Assembly: GCA_021738605.1 (NCBI GenBank)
Contig: JAIPBY010000133.1
Location: forward strand, 1-6,679
Reading direction: 5' to 3'
Source of the DNA: Chitinophagaceae bacterium
Lineage (GTDB): Bacteria; Bacteroidota; Bacteroidia; Chitinophagales; Chitinophagaceae
DNA: 6,679 bases
Position 1 is the first letter of the stretch. Each line of letters begins with the position of its first letter. The notes under the pieces are model-generated. The model saw only the letters and a program-made list of their open reading frames with translations. It did not search any database and was not told where the DNA came from. Of the stretch, positions 1-6,398 are shown piece by piece. A program made the position numbers and the translations under genes.

Positions 1-1355
1 CGAATGGGTATGCCGTATTGAATGAGTTGCAGTCTTTCTTTTCTCGTGTCAACTATTCTTACAAGGACAAATATCTTGCCACAGCCAATTTCAGGATGGA
101 TGGCTCATCTAAATTTGGTGAAAACAACAAGTACGGTTATTTCCCGTCTTTCTCTCTTGGATGGAGAATCAGTGAAGAGGAATTTATGCAGGGCTCACCC
201 TTCAGCAACCTGAAGCTCCGGGCTGGATGGGGACAAACGGGCAACCAGGAAATTCCTTCCAAAATAACCCAACCCCTTTTCACATCATCTGTTTCAGGTA
301 CCACCAGTTATCCGCTTACTGCATCAGGCCCTTATCCCGCAGGGATTACCTATTCAAGGTTGGCCAACCCAGACATCCAGTGGGAAGTATCTACCCAAAC
401 CAATGTGGGATTGGACTTCGGCTTGCTGAAAGGGGCCCTTACCGGATCGATCGATTATTTCAAGAAGTTGTCCAACAACATCCTGCTTGAAGTGATTCCA
501 GCAGATCCTGTTCAGCCTGCAGGAACATTCTGGACCAATGTGGAAGACATGACAATCACCAATGAGGGTCTGGAAATTGACCTTGCTTACAAGAACAAGA
601 CCAAATCCGGAATAAAATATACGATTGGCGGTAATGTTGCTTTCCTCAGCAATCTTGTTGAAAATTCTCCCTACTCTGTCATTCAATCGGGTGGTGCTTC
701 AGGGCCTGGTCTGACTTCGGCTACCGTAAACGGCTATATCAATGGACAGCCCATTGGTACTTTCTTTCTCAGGGAGTGGACCGGTTTCGATGCCAATGGC
801 ATCAGTACCTTCCGTGACATTGATGGCGATGGCATCAGCGGAGACAAGGACAGGCTTGCATTGGGCACTGCACTTCCTAAAGTGATCTATGCTTTCTTTA
901 CAAACTTCTCTTACAAAGGATTCGATTTTGTTGCCAATTTCAACGGTGTTTCAGGCAACAAGATTTACGACAATACCGCGAATGCCTATTTCTATAAATT
1001 GCGTTTATCGAAAAGTGTGAATACTACCCCTGAAGCTGTTGGCTCTCCAAAGGAGTCTATCAACAACTCGGCTCCTATCAGTTCAAGGTACCTCAAAGAC
1101 GGAGCGTATTTGCGTTTGAACAACATGGCCCTGGGGTATAATTTTGATACCCGCGGCGGTCCGATGGGCAAATGGATTTCCGGACTTCGACTCTCCGTAA
1201 CCGGTCAAAATCTTTTTGTGATCACAAAGTACAACGGGTACGATCCTGAGGTAAACACAGATAGGACGATCAATGGCGTCTCTTCATATGGCATTGATGG
1301 GCTTAGCTATCCGAAAGCCAAATCAATCATTTTCGGATTAAACTTAACTTTCTAA
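1..1355 (+). CDS. SusC/RagA-family TonB-linked outer-membrane transporter, C-terminal part (5' end outside window)
   Basis: About 450 C-terminal residues are visible, and the frame is open from base 3, so the true start lies upstream; the family is usually around 1000 residues. Members form a 22-stranded outer-membrane barrel that imports large nutrients with TonB energy and a SusD lid. The plug and TonB box are missing here. What is seen is typical SusC barrel sequence: FPSFSLGWRISEE near the start, GWGQTGNQEIP, an acidic D-rich loop DIDGDGISGDKDR, then FSYKGFDFVANFNGVSGNKIYD, DGAYLRLNNMALGYNF and GQNLFVITKYNGYDPEV. The protein ends YPKAKSIIFGLNLTF with a C-terminal Phe, the usual outer-membrane assembly signal. 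The susD gene follows after 10 bases, so the two are almost certainly co-transcribed. The substrate cannot be deduced. The TTG at base 18 is an internal Leu codon, not a start. Confidence 0.95.
   Translation, partial: NGYAVLNELQSFFSRVNYSYKDKYLATANFRMDGSSKFGENNKYGYFPSFSLGWRISEEEFMQGSPFSNLKLRAGWGQTGNQEIPSKITQPLFTSSVSGTTSYPLTASGPYPAGITYSRLANPDIQWEVSTQTNVGLDFGLLKGALTGSIDYFKKLSNNILLEVIPADPVQPAGTFWTNVEDMTITNEGLEIDLAYKNKTKSGIKYTIGGNVAFLSNLVENSPYSVIQSGGASGPGLTSATVNGYINGQPIGTFFLREWTGFDANGISTFRDIDGDGISGDKDRLALGTALPKVIYAFFTNFSYKGFDFVANFNGVSGNKIYDNTANAYFYKLRLSKSVNTTPEAVGSPKESINNSAPISSRYLKDGAYLRLNNMALGYNFDTRGGPMGKWISGLRLSVTGQNLFVITKYNGYDPEVNTDRTINGVSSYGIDGLSYPKAKSIIFGLNLTF
816..854 (+). other. Acidic calcium-loop-like motif within SusC
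   Basis: The codons read DIDGDGISGDKDR. The spacing of Asp at loop positions 1, 3, 5 and 12 resembles a dockerin or EF-hand-type calcium loop. A D-x-(N/D)-G-D-G segment followed by a DR pair is common in the C-terminal part of SusC barrels, so it is a family trait rather than a novelty. Metal binding here is inference. Confidence 0.45.
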
Positions 1356-1365
1356 AATAAACAGT

Positions 1366-3054
1366 ATGAAAAATAGAATATTAACCCTGCTCTATGTTTT
1401 GGGCCTGTTGTCCTTGACAGAAAGCTGTACCAAGCTAAAGGAGACTGTTCTCGATGAGTCATCCGTAACAGGTCTTACAGAAAAACAGATTGCAGACGGA
1501 ACCATTGCACCGGTCTATGCACAATTGCCCAACATTTTTATCCATACCGGCCTTTTTGCCCTTCAGGAAATCACCACAGACGAGGCCATCCTTCCTTACC
1601 GTGGTGGAACCGATTGGGGTGATAATGGAATCTACCTTGATTTGCACAGGCACCAAACCACCAGCAACAATGCGCCGGTTAGAAATACCTGGAACCCATT
1701 GACGCAAAGCCTTTCCCGTGCTGTTTCTGCCATCAGTTCATTGCAGGGAAGCAAGGATCCGAATGCAGCCAAATACATTGCAGAAGCCAAGGGCATGTAT
1801 GCATTTTATAACATGCTGGTGCTTGATCTTTGGGGTGTGATCTTTGTTAAGGAAGATCCAGGTGCTACGTCTAAAATTGTTCGTGGAGAAGAAGCGGTTG
1901 AATACCTGAAAAAGGTATTGCTTGAAGTGGAGCCTTTGCTGGACAATACCACCGGACCAGGCCGTCTCACCAAGGCCGGCGTTTGGGGATTGCTTGCCAA
2001 GCTGCACCTGAATGCTGCAGTTTACCGCGACCGATATGCTACAACCTTTACTTTCAAGAATGAGGACATGGATAAGGTGATAGAGTATACCTCTAAAATT
2101 ATCTCATCCGGACAATATGCATTGTCTCCTGACTATTGGGCAATATTCAATGATGAAAACAATACCAACAAGGAATTGGTTTTTGCCGTTGACCAGCGTG
2201 CAGACCTAAATGGTCATAACAGGCTTGCCTATTTTTCCCTTTCAGGTGATCAGTTTCCTTTGCCATCCTTTACTGGCGCCAACGGAACCGACGGTCCTGG
2301 TATTACATCTGATTTCTACAAAACATGGGTAGATGCATATGCTCCTACAGATCCAGCTGTTGCAGACCCGAGGTTTTATAAAAAGAACATTACCGTTGAC
2401 CCTGTAACTCAACAGGCTTGCTATGATGCTGCTTCTTACAGAATCGACAGGGGTATTTTGCGTGGGCAACAGTATGGCCTGATCAGGACTGCGGGTGTTT
2501 TTGAAAAATGCCCAGACGGAAAATTCAAGGTGGGCAGGTTGTTCAACAACACCAGAAACAGGCCAACAACGCCAGTACTGCATACAGAAAGAATTGATTT
2601 TACTACAGTTGGAAGTGATTATGCAACCGGTTTCCGTGTATTGAAATTCGAATTCGGAAAAAAATCAGTCAGTGGAAGAAATTTTGGCGAAGCAGATATT
2701 CCCATTGTTCGTTTGGGTGATGTTTACCTGATGCGTGCTGAAGCCAGGCTGCGAAAAGGTGATGCTGCTGCCGCGCTTACTGATGTTAATGCAGTAAGAA
2801 CTTCACGCACAGCAACCGGAGTGGGCAGGGCCCTTACCGCAGTAAACTTGGATCAGCTTTTCAGAGAGCGTGGATTCGAGTTGTATTGGGAGCTTCAGAG
2901 AAGAACAGACATGGTTCGTTTTGGAAAGTTTGAATCAGCCTGGACAGAGAAAGCCAGCACAGACAAGAACAAGCGTGTATTCCCGATACCTCAAACAGCC
3001 ATCGATGGTGCATCCAACCTTCCTGGTTATTTGAAGCAGAATCCTGGCTATTGA
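1366..3054 (+). CDS. SusD/RagB-family nutrient-binding outer-membrane lipoprotein
   Basis: Complete gene of 562 residues, partner of the SusC just upstream. SusD proteins sit on the cell surface as a hinged lid over the SusC barrel and help capture the nutrient. The N-terminus has a short basic region, a hydrophobic stretch and a lipobox-like SLTES-C, putting the acylated cysteine at Cys21. Helical TPR-like segments follow, including EAKGMYAFYNMLVLDLWG (140-157) and GLLAKLHLNAAVY (208-220). The C-terminal SusD hallmarks are clear: RLGDVYLMRAEARLRKGD (449-466), FRERGFELYWELQRRTDMVRFG (about 499-520), FPIP (539-542) and the terminal NPGY (559-562). Two cysteines, Cys352 and Cys382, besides the lipid cysteine could form a disulfide. 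No Shine-Dalgarno is seen, as expected in this phylum. The ligand is unknown; no CAZyme neighbour hints at a glycan. Confidence 0.95.
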   Translation: MKNRILTLLYVLGLLSLTESCTKLKETVLDESSVTGLTEKQIADGTIAPVYAQLPNIFIHTGLFALQEITTDEAILPYRGGTDWGDNGIYLDLHRHQTTSNNAPVRNTWNPLTQSLSRAVSAISSLQGSKDPNAAKYIAEAKGMYAFYNMLVLDLWGVIFVKEDPGATSKIVRGEEAVEYLKKVLLEVEPLLDNTTGPGRLTKAGVWGLLAKLHLNAAVYRDRYATTFTFKNEDMDKVIEYTSKIISSGQYALSPDYWAIFNDENNTNKELVFAVDQRADLNGHNRLAYFSLSGDQFPLPSFTGANGTDGPGITSDFYKTWVDAYAPTDPAVADPRFYKKNITVDPVTQQACYDAASYRIDRGILRGQQYGLIRTAGVFEKCPDGKFKVGRLFNNTRNRPTTPVLHTERIDFTTVGSDYATGFRVLKFEFGKKSVSGRNFGEADIPIVRLGDVYLMRAEARLRKGDAAAALTDVNAVRTSRTATGVGRALTAVNLDQLFRERGFELYWELQRRTDMVRFGKFESAWTEKASTDKNKRVFPIPQTAIDGASNLPGYLKQNPGY

Positions 3055-3074
3055 TTTTTATCTTCAACATATTC

Positions 3075-3112
3075 AAAGGCAGATGGTCGTTCCATCTGCC
3101 TTTTTTGTTTTT
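3075..3112 (+). terminator. Rho-independent terminator of the susCD operon
   Basis: A perfect 9-bp stem GGCAGATGG (3078-3086) / CCATCTGCC (3092-3100) closes a 5-base loop TCGTT and is extended by three A-T pairs. It is followed by the T-rich run TTTTTTGTTTTT. It begins about 20 bases after the susD stop codon. Confidence 0.9.
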
Positions 3113-3234
3113 GGACTGTTCAGTAGATTAAAGGCTAAAGTATAGTCCCTTTGTATCCTCTTTAAATGCTTGTTGTTTATAATAAGTCAATTTTTGTGTC
3201 AACATATTTTATGACAAGGCAGGTCTCAAAATGT

Positions 3235-3264
3235 AAAAGCCACTGATAAACATCAGTGGCTTTT
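3235..3264 (-). terminator. Rho-independent terminator of the fasciclin gene, possibly bidirectional
   Basis: A perfect 13-bp inverted repeat AAAAGCCACTGAT (3235-3247) / ATCAGTGGCTTTT (3252-3264) closes a 4-base loop. Read on the minus strand it lies 29 bases beyond the fasciclin stop and ends in TTTT. Because the A/T flanks are symmetric, it could also stop read-through arriving from susCD. Confidence 0.85.
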
Positions 3265-3293
3265 AAAAGAACCAATTTGATTGGTAATAATAA

Positions 3294-3806
3294 TTATTTT
3301 GGCAATACTACTGTATCAATTACATGGATGATACCATTGCTGGCGCCAAGATCAGTAGCAACAACTGTTGCAACTCCACCCTTTTCGTCAGTCAAAATTA
3401 CTTTTCCAGCTTTAACAGATGCAACCAAGCTTCCGCCGCTTACTGTTTTCACTGTTACTGATCCACCGCCATCTTTGATAGCCTTGAGAACTGCAGCAGC
3501 ATTTAGGTTTCCTGCAACAACATGGTAGGTGAGGATTTTAGCAAGTGTAGCCTTGTTTTCAGCTTTCAACAGTGTTTCAACTGTTCCAGCTGGAAGCTTT
3601 GCAAAAGCTGCATTGGTAGGTGCGAAAACTGTGAATGGTCCAGCGCTTTGCAGTGTTGCTACAAGGTCAGCAGCTTTAACAGCAGCTACCAAAGTAGTAT
3701 GATCTGCTGATCCAACAGCAACATCAACAATCGTTTTTTGAGCACTTGCTCCCAGTGTCATGGTAATAATTGCAAGGACAGATAATGCGAGTGATTTGAT
3801 TTTCAT
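3294..3806 (-). CDS. Secreted single-domain fasciclin (FAS1) protein
   Basis: Complete protein of 170 residues: a signal peptide of about 22 residues (MKIKSLALSVLAIITMTLGASA, predicted cleavage before Gln23) and one FAS1 domain that fills the rest. The FAS1 hallmarks are present in order: an H1-box GPFTVFAPTNAAFAKLP (56-72), the central YH motif in LTYHVVAG (92-99) and the H2-box SNGIIHVIDTVVLP (156-169), which ends the protein. FAS1 domains mediate adhesion or extracellular protein interactions; in bacteria the role is generally unproven. The protein is rich in Ala, Val and Lys and has no membrane anchor, sortase signal or C-terminal type IX sorting domain, so it is probably periplasmic or released. 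Terminators on both sides suggest it is a single-gene transcript. The ATG is chosen because it gives a complete signal peptide. Confidence 0.93.
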   Translation of the reverse strand: MKIKSLALSVLAIITMTLGASAQKTIVDVAVGSADHTTLVAAVKAADLVATLQSAGPFTVFAPTNAAFAKLPAGTVETLLKAENKATLAKILTYHVVAGNLNAAAVLKAIKDGGGSVTVKTVSGGSLVASVKAGKVILTDEKGGVATVVATDLGASNGIIHVIDTVVLPK

Positions 3807-3830
3807 TTTTGTTATTTTAGACTAAAACAT

Positions 3831-3838
3831 CAAATAGA
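3831..3838 (-). promoter_or_regulatory. Weak candidate -7 promoter element for the fasciclin gene
   Basis: On the minus strand this reads TCTATTTG, one mismatch from the Bacteroidota -7 consensus TAnnTTTG, 24 bases before the start codon. The gene must have its own promoter between 3807 and the CHRD terminator at about 3866, which leaves little room for alternatives. No TTG-type -33 element lies at the right distance, so this is tentative. Confidence 0.22.
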
Positions 3839-3865
3839 GAAAATAGTTGAGTGAACGCTTAATAT

Positions 3866-3901
3866 AAAAAAAAAGCCACTCAAGTATTGAACTCAAGTGG
3901 C
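3866..3901 (-). terminator. Rho-independent terminator of the CHRD lipoprotein gene
   Basis: Read on the minus strand, GCCACT (3896-3901) pairs with AGTGGC (3875-3880). After a 2x2 internal mismatch, three further pairs close a 5-base loop. The stem is followed by nine uninterrupted T on that strand (plus-strand A at 3866-3874). It lies 24 bases beyond the CHRD stop codon and separates that gene from the fasciclin gene. The arms also contain a direct repeat ACTCAAGT (3878-3885 and 3891-3898), which causes the imperfect pairing. Confidence 0.8.
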
Positions 3902-3924
3902 CTTCTATACAAAACAAAAAATAT

Positions 3925-4743
3925 CTATCTTATTTGACCTCTTATGATTCCAGATCCTCTCACTGTAGAATGCACATTAACATAGACCGGGTCCGCTTTC
4001 ATGGTATTTATCACAGTGGCAGAGGGTGTATTTATTTTGGTGACACCAAAATCAGCAGCACTACTACAAAGTCCGATCAACACACCTCCGTTGGCACCAG
4101 CTGCTCCATTATGGATATGGGCCATTGTCAGTGCATCATTGGCTTCAAGGTTGGTTACAGTTATTTTGCTGTAGAGCCTGTTGTCTGCTGTGAGCCTCAA
4201 AAGTGCAACTCCTGTGGCAGTAGTGGTTACAGCAGGTACTTCATTTGCACCTGATAAAGTAACACTGGCTGCGAATGTAACTGGATTGAACAACTGTGCC
4301 CTCACCAGGCCAGATCCAACCTGCGAAGAATGTATATTAAGGTAGATGTCTGCAGTACCAGCCTTGATACTGTCAATGAATGAAGTACGTAATGCAGTGA
4401 GGGTCGCTTTTACAGTGCTGCCAGTGAAAGTGGGCTTCAGGTCCAAAAGAACTGGGCCATTGGTAACTGGATCGCCAACATGGAAATGGGCCATGGTGAG
4501 ATTGTCTGTGGCAGAAAGTCCTACAAGTGTAGCATCGACGGTAATGGAATTATCAGCATATAATTTGATAGTGGCCGTACCCGATTCTGTTCTCCCGGCA
4601 GGTTGTGGATTTTCATTTGCGGCTGCAAGTGAGACTGTAATTTCCTTTACTACTTGGGGCGCTGGAACAACTTCATTCTTTTCGCAAGACAGAAGAAAAG
4701 CGGATAAACCAAGGAATGTTAGCATTGAATTCTTAAAAATCAT
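3925..4743 (-). CDS. Lipoprotein with two tandem CHRD domains
   Basis: Complete protein of 272 residues. A lipoprotein signal peptide ends in the lipobox FLLSC with Cys20 acylated, followed by EKNE. Two CHRD-type domains follow, roughly residues 34-152 and 158-272, separated by almost no linker. They align by eye: NENPQPAGRTESGTATIKL with ANEVPAVTTTATGVALLRL, TMAHFHVGDPVTNGPVLL (83-100) with TMAHIHNGAAGANGGVLI (206-223), and YLNIHSSQVGSGLVRAQL with YVNVHSTVRGSGIIRGQI. Each repeat keeps an AHxH pair (His86/His88; His209/His211) and a later NxH(S) (His138; His258). CHRD domains were named from animal chordin but are common in bacterial exported proteins, where their function is unknown. The protein is a likely outer-membrane or periplasmic lipoprotein. 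Met7 is an alternative start, but Met1 gives a normal signal-peptide n-region. It is divergent from the M28 gene. Confidence 0.92.
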   Translation of the reverse strand: MIFKNSMLTFLGLSAFLLSCEKNEVVPAPQVVKEITVSLAAANENPQPAGRTESGTATIKLYADNSITVDATLVGLSATDNLTMAHFHVGDPVTNGPVLLDLKPTFTGSTVKATLTALRTSFIDSIKAGTADIYLNIHSSQVGSGLVRAQLFNPVTFAASVTLSGANEVPAVTTTATGVALLRLTADNRLYSKITVTNLEANDALTMAHIHNGAAGANGGVLIGLCSSAADFGVTKINTPSATVINTMKADPVYVNVHSTVRGSGIIRGQIR

Positions 4744-4765
4744 AAGTTTAGCATTTCTGAGAGAA

Positions 4766-4798
4766 CAAAAATGATACGAATAAGTTCACTTTTTCAAA
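4766..4798 (-). promoter_or_regulatory. Candidate Bacteroidota-type promoter of the CHRD gene
   Basis: On the minus strand, TTTG (plus-strand CAAA at 4795-4798) is followed after 21 bases by CATTTTTG (4766-4773). The latter matches TAnnTTTG at all but the first position. The two-element pattern with a 19-21 base spacer is the known Bacteroidota sigma-ABfr promoter. The -7 element lies 22 bases before the CHRD start codon, which would give a very short leader. Confidence 0.4.
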
Positions 4799-4836
4799 AA
4801 ATTTCATATTGCTATACCCTCGGAATCAACATCAAA

Positions 4837-4908
4837 ATGAGCCAATTGGACGAACTGGTGATAAACAATATCTTACCCCGGTCACATACTCGAATAAACT
4901 ATGAATAG
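4837..4908 (+). other. Possible 23-codon leader ORF
   Basis: An ATG-started, TAG-ended frame encodes MSQLDELVINNILPRSHTRI followed by NYE. It lies in the intergenic region upstream of the M28 peptidase gene, on the same strand, and precedes a hairpin with a U-tract. I do not recognise the peptide. It has no run of a single amino acid of the kind found in amino-acid attenuator leaders, and a frame this short can occur by chance. It could also be the remnant of a lost gene start. Confidence 0.18.
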
Positions 4909-4927
4909 AGGAACATTTATTTGGCTT

Positions 4928-4970
4928 GGAAGAGGTGATACAGTCCTCTCATCTCCCTTTTTTATTTTAT
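4928..4970 (+). terminator. Hairpin plus U-tract in the M28 leader (possible terminator or attenuator)
   Basis: GAGGTGA (4932-4938) can pair with TCATCTC (4949-4955), seven pairs including one G-T, around a 10-base loop. GG (4928-4929) can add two pairs with CC (4956-4957) across a 2-base bulge. A T-rich run TTTTTTATTTTAT follows directly. The run ends 25 bases before the peptidase ATG. A competing 5-bp stem AGAGG/CCTCT (4931-4935/4945-4949) overlaps it. The large loop and the G-T pair make it only moderately convincing. Confidence 0.35.
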
Positions 4971-4995
4971 CTTGTTTCGGAAATACAAACAGATC

Positions 4996-6285
4996 ATGAA
5001 AAAAGTATCCTCCGTTTTTGTTCTTCTGCTTCTCTCCATAGTCACCCTTGCACAAAAAGCCCTCAATGTTATCAGTATAAAGGAAACGGAACGCATTGAG
5101 CGTACCCTTTCTGCAGATGATATGCAAGGGAGAAGAACATTCACCCCCGGTATTGAAAAAGCTGCCAACTTCATAGCTTCCGAATTTGAAAAAACCGGAT
5201 TGCAAAAATGGAACAATGGAAATACTTATCTACAATCATTTTCAATGGTCCGCACGAAAACCATTTCCCAAAAAATATTGGTCAATGGCATGGAACTTGA
5301 TGCAAAAAAAGCCATTGTGGTATCACCTTCAAAATCGCTCGTTGCAGACAACAATGCCGGGTACGAGCTGGTGTCCATTACCGCCCAAATGAATTTTCCG
5401 ACTGAGGCCAGAAAGGCCCTTGGTGCCAAGAAAAATACAGTGGTATTGGTTGATACTGCCCATGCCAACATGTTTGGAAGATTTGCACAGATGCGTTCTC
5501 AATTGTATTCTGGCCAGCCCAATGTGATCATGCTGCTTGTGGACAAAGCGCCCAGTTCTTTCCGTGTTGAATTGAGCCAGGAGCTGACCGAGATGCCTTT
5601 GTCCAATGTAGTGGGCATCATTCCAGGAAAATCAAAGGCCAATGAGTATGTGATTTTTTCCGGTCATTATGATCACTTGGGAATCAACAGCAAGAAAATG
5701 GAGAACAATGATTCCATCTACAACGGCGCCAATGATGATGCAGCTGGCACCACGGCCATGATCATGCTGGCCAAGTATTTCAAGAAACTCAACAACAACG
5801 AACGTACACTGGTCTTTGCTGCCTTCACTGCTGAAGAGATTGGCGGATTTGGCGCAACCTATTTTTCCAAGCAGTTTGATCCTGCACAGGTGATGGCCAT
5901 GTTCAACATTGAAATGATTGGTACAGAAAGCAAGTGGGGGAAGAACAGCGCCTATATCACTGGTTTTGAGAAAACAAACATGGGCGAAATATTGCAAAAC
6001 AACCTCAAGGGAACGGACTTCACCTTCCATCCGGATCCTTATCCAACGCAACAGTTGTTCTATCGTTCAGACAATGCAACCCTTGCCAGGCTTGGGGTTC
6101 CTGCACATACCATCTCCACGTCCAAGATGGACAGTGAGCCTAACTACCACAAGGCTTCTGATGAGATTGGTACCCTTGACATGCAGAACATGGCAGCCAT
6201 CATCCGCGCCATCGCCCTGAGTTCAAAAGGAATTGTTTCTGGAAAAGAAACCCCCAGCAGGGTAGATGTTTCTGCATTAAGATAA
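4996..6285 (+). CDS. Secreted M28-family zinc aminopeptidase/peptidase
   Basis: Complete protein of 429 residues from the ATG at 4996. The frame extends back to a TTG at 4972, but the ATG immediately gives a normal signal peptide (MKKVSSVFVLLLLSIVTLA, cleavage before Gln20), so it is preferred. M28 enzymes are co-catalytic two-zinc exopeptidases. The expected ligands and base are visible: His224 in GHYDHLG (223-229), an Asp in NGANDDAAGTT (Asp247 or Asp248), Glu280-Glu281 in FTAEEIGG (general base then zinc ligand), Glu306 in NIEMIG where many relatives have Asp, and His371 in GVPAHTIST. Residues 20-215 precede the catalytic domain and may hold a degenerate PA-type insertion, but I cannot confirm it. 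The enzyme is probably periplasmic or surface-exposed and trims peptides; its exact specificity is unknown. No lipobox or type IX C-terminal domain is seen. Confidence 0.93.
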   Translation: MKKVSSVFVLLLLSIVTLAQKALNVISIKETERIERTLSADDMQGRRTFTPGIEKAANFIASEFEKTGLQKWNNGNTYLQSFSMVRTKTISQKILVNGMELDAKKAIVVSPSKSLVADNNAGYELVSITAQMNFPTEARKALGAKKNTVVLVDTAHANMFGRFAQMRSQLYSGQPNVIMLLVDKAPSSFRVELSQELTEMPLSNVVGIIPGKSKANEYVIFSGHYDHLGINSKKMENNDSIYNGANDDAAGTTAMIMLAKYFKKLNNNERTLVFAAFTAEEIGGFGATYFSKQFDPAQVMAMFNIEMIGTESKWGKNSAYITGFEKTNMGEILQNNLKGTDFTFHPDPYPTQQLFYRSDNATLARLGVPAHTISTSKMDSEPNYHKASDEIGTLDMQNMAAIIRAIALSSKGIVSGKETPSRVDVSALR

Positions 6286-6328
6286 CATTTCCAATACTAT
6301 AGTTGACCATTGGCTATCCTTATTCAAT

Positions 6329-6342
6329 CGGGGCCTGCCCCG
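6329..6342 (+). terminator. Small GC-rich hairpin after the M28 gene
   Basis: CGGGG (6329-6333) and CCCCG (6338-6342) form a compact 5-bp stem with a 4-base loop about 45 bases after the M28 stop codon. No T-run follows, so it would be a weak terminator at best; it may serve as an mRNA 3'-end or processing structure. If it does not terminate, the downstream PepSY gene could be partly co-transcribed. Confidence 0.25.
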
Positions 6343-6398
6343 TCATTTGCCATCAAGAATCTATTGATTACCTTCGTTGCTGTTTAAATAAAGGTCAA

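Noticed and set aside
354..686. Minus-strand 110-residue open frame inside susC
   Set aside because: It lies wholly antisense to well-conserved SusC barrel sequence and has no recognisable features.
816..854. DIDGDG segment as evidence of a special calcium-binding SusC
   Set aside because: Similar acidic loops are common in SusC-family C-termini, so it is not distinctive.
2242..2583. Minus-strand 113-residue open frame inside susD
   Set aside because: It is antisense to conserved SusD coding sequence; no domain, signal or start context supports it.
3112..3147. GGACT...AGTCC inverted repeat in the convergent gap as a possible structured RNA
   Set aside because: It has only five pairs around a long loop with no T-run or tRNA-like arms; this is expected by chance.
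3190..3218. Imperfect inverted repeat TTGTGTCA / TGACAA as an operator or attachment site
   Set aside because: It is short and bulged, with no neighbouring plus-strand gene or integrase to regulate or use it.
4346..4774. Plus-strand 142-residue open frame across the CHRD gene and its promoter region
   Set aside because: It is antisense to the CHRD gene, whose lipobox and two domains are clear; the frame shows no recognisable motif.
4882..5205. Minus-strand 107-residue open frame overlapping the start of the M28 gene
   Set aside because: It overlaps a clearly real gene in antisense, has no recognisable domain and a composition typical of shadow frames.
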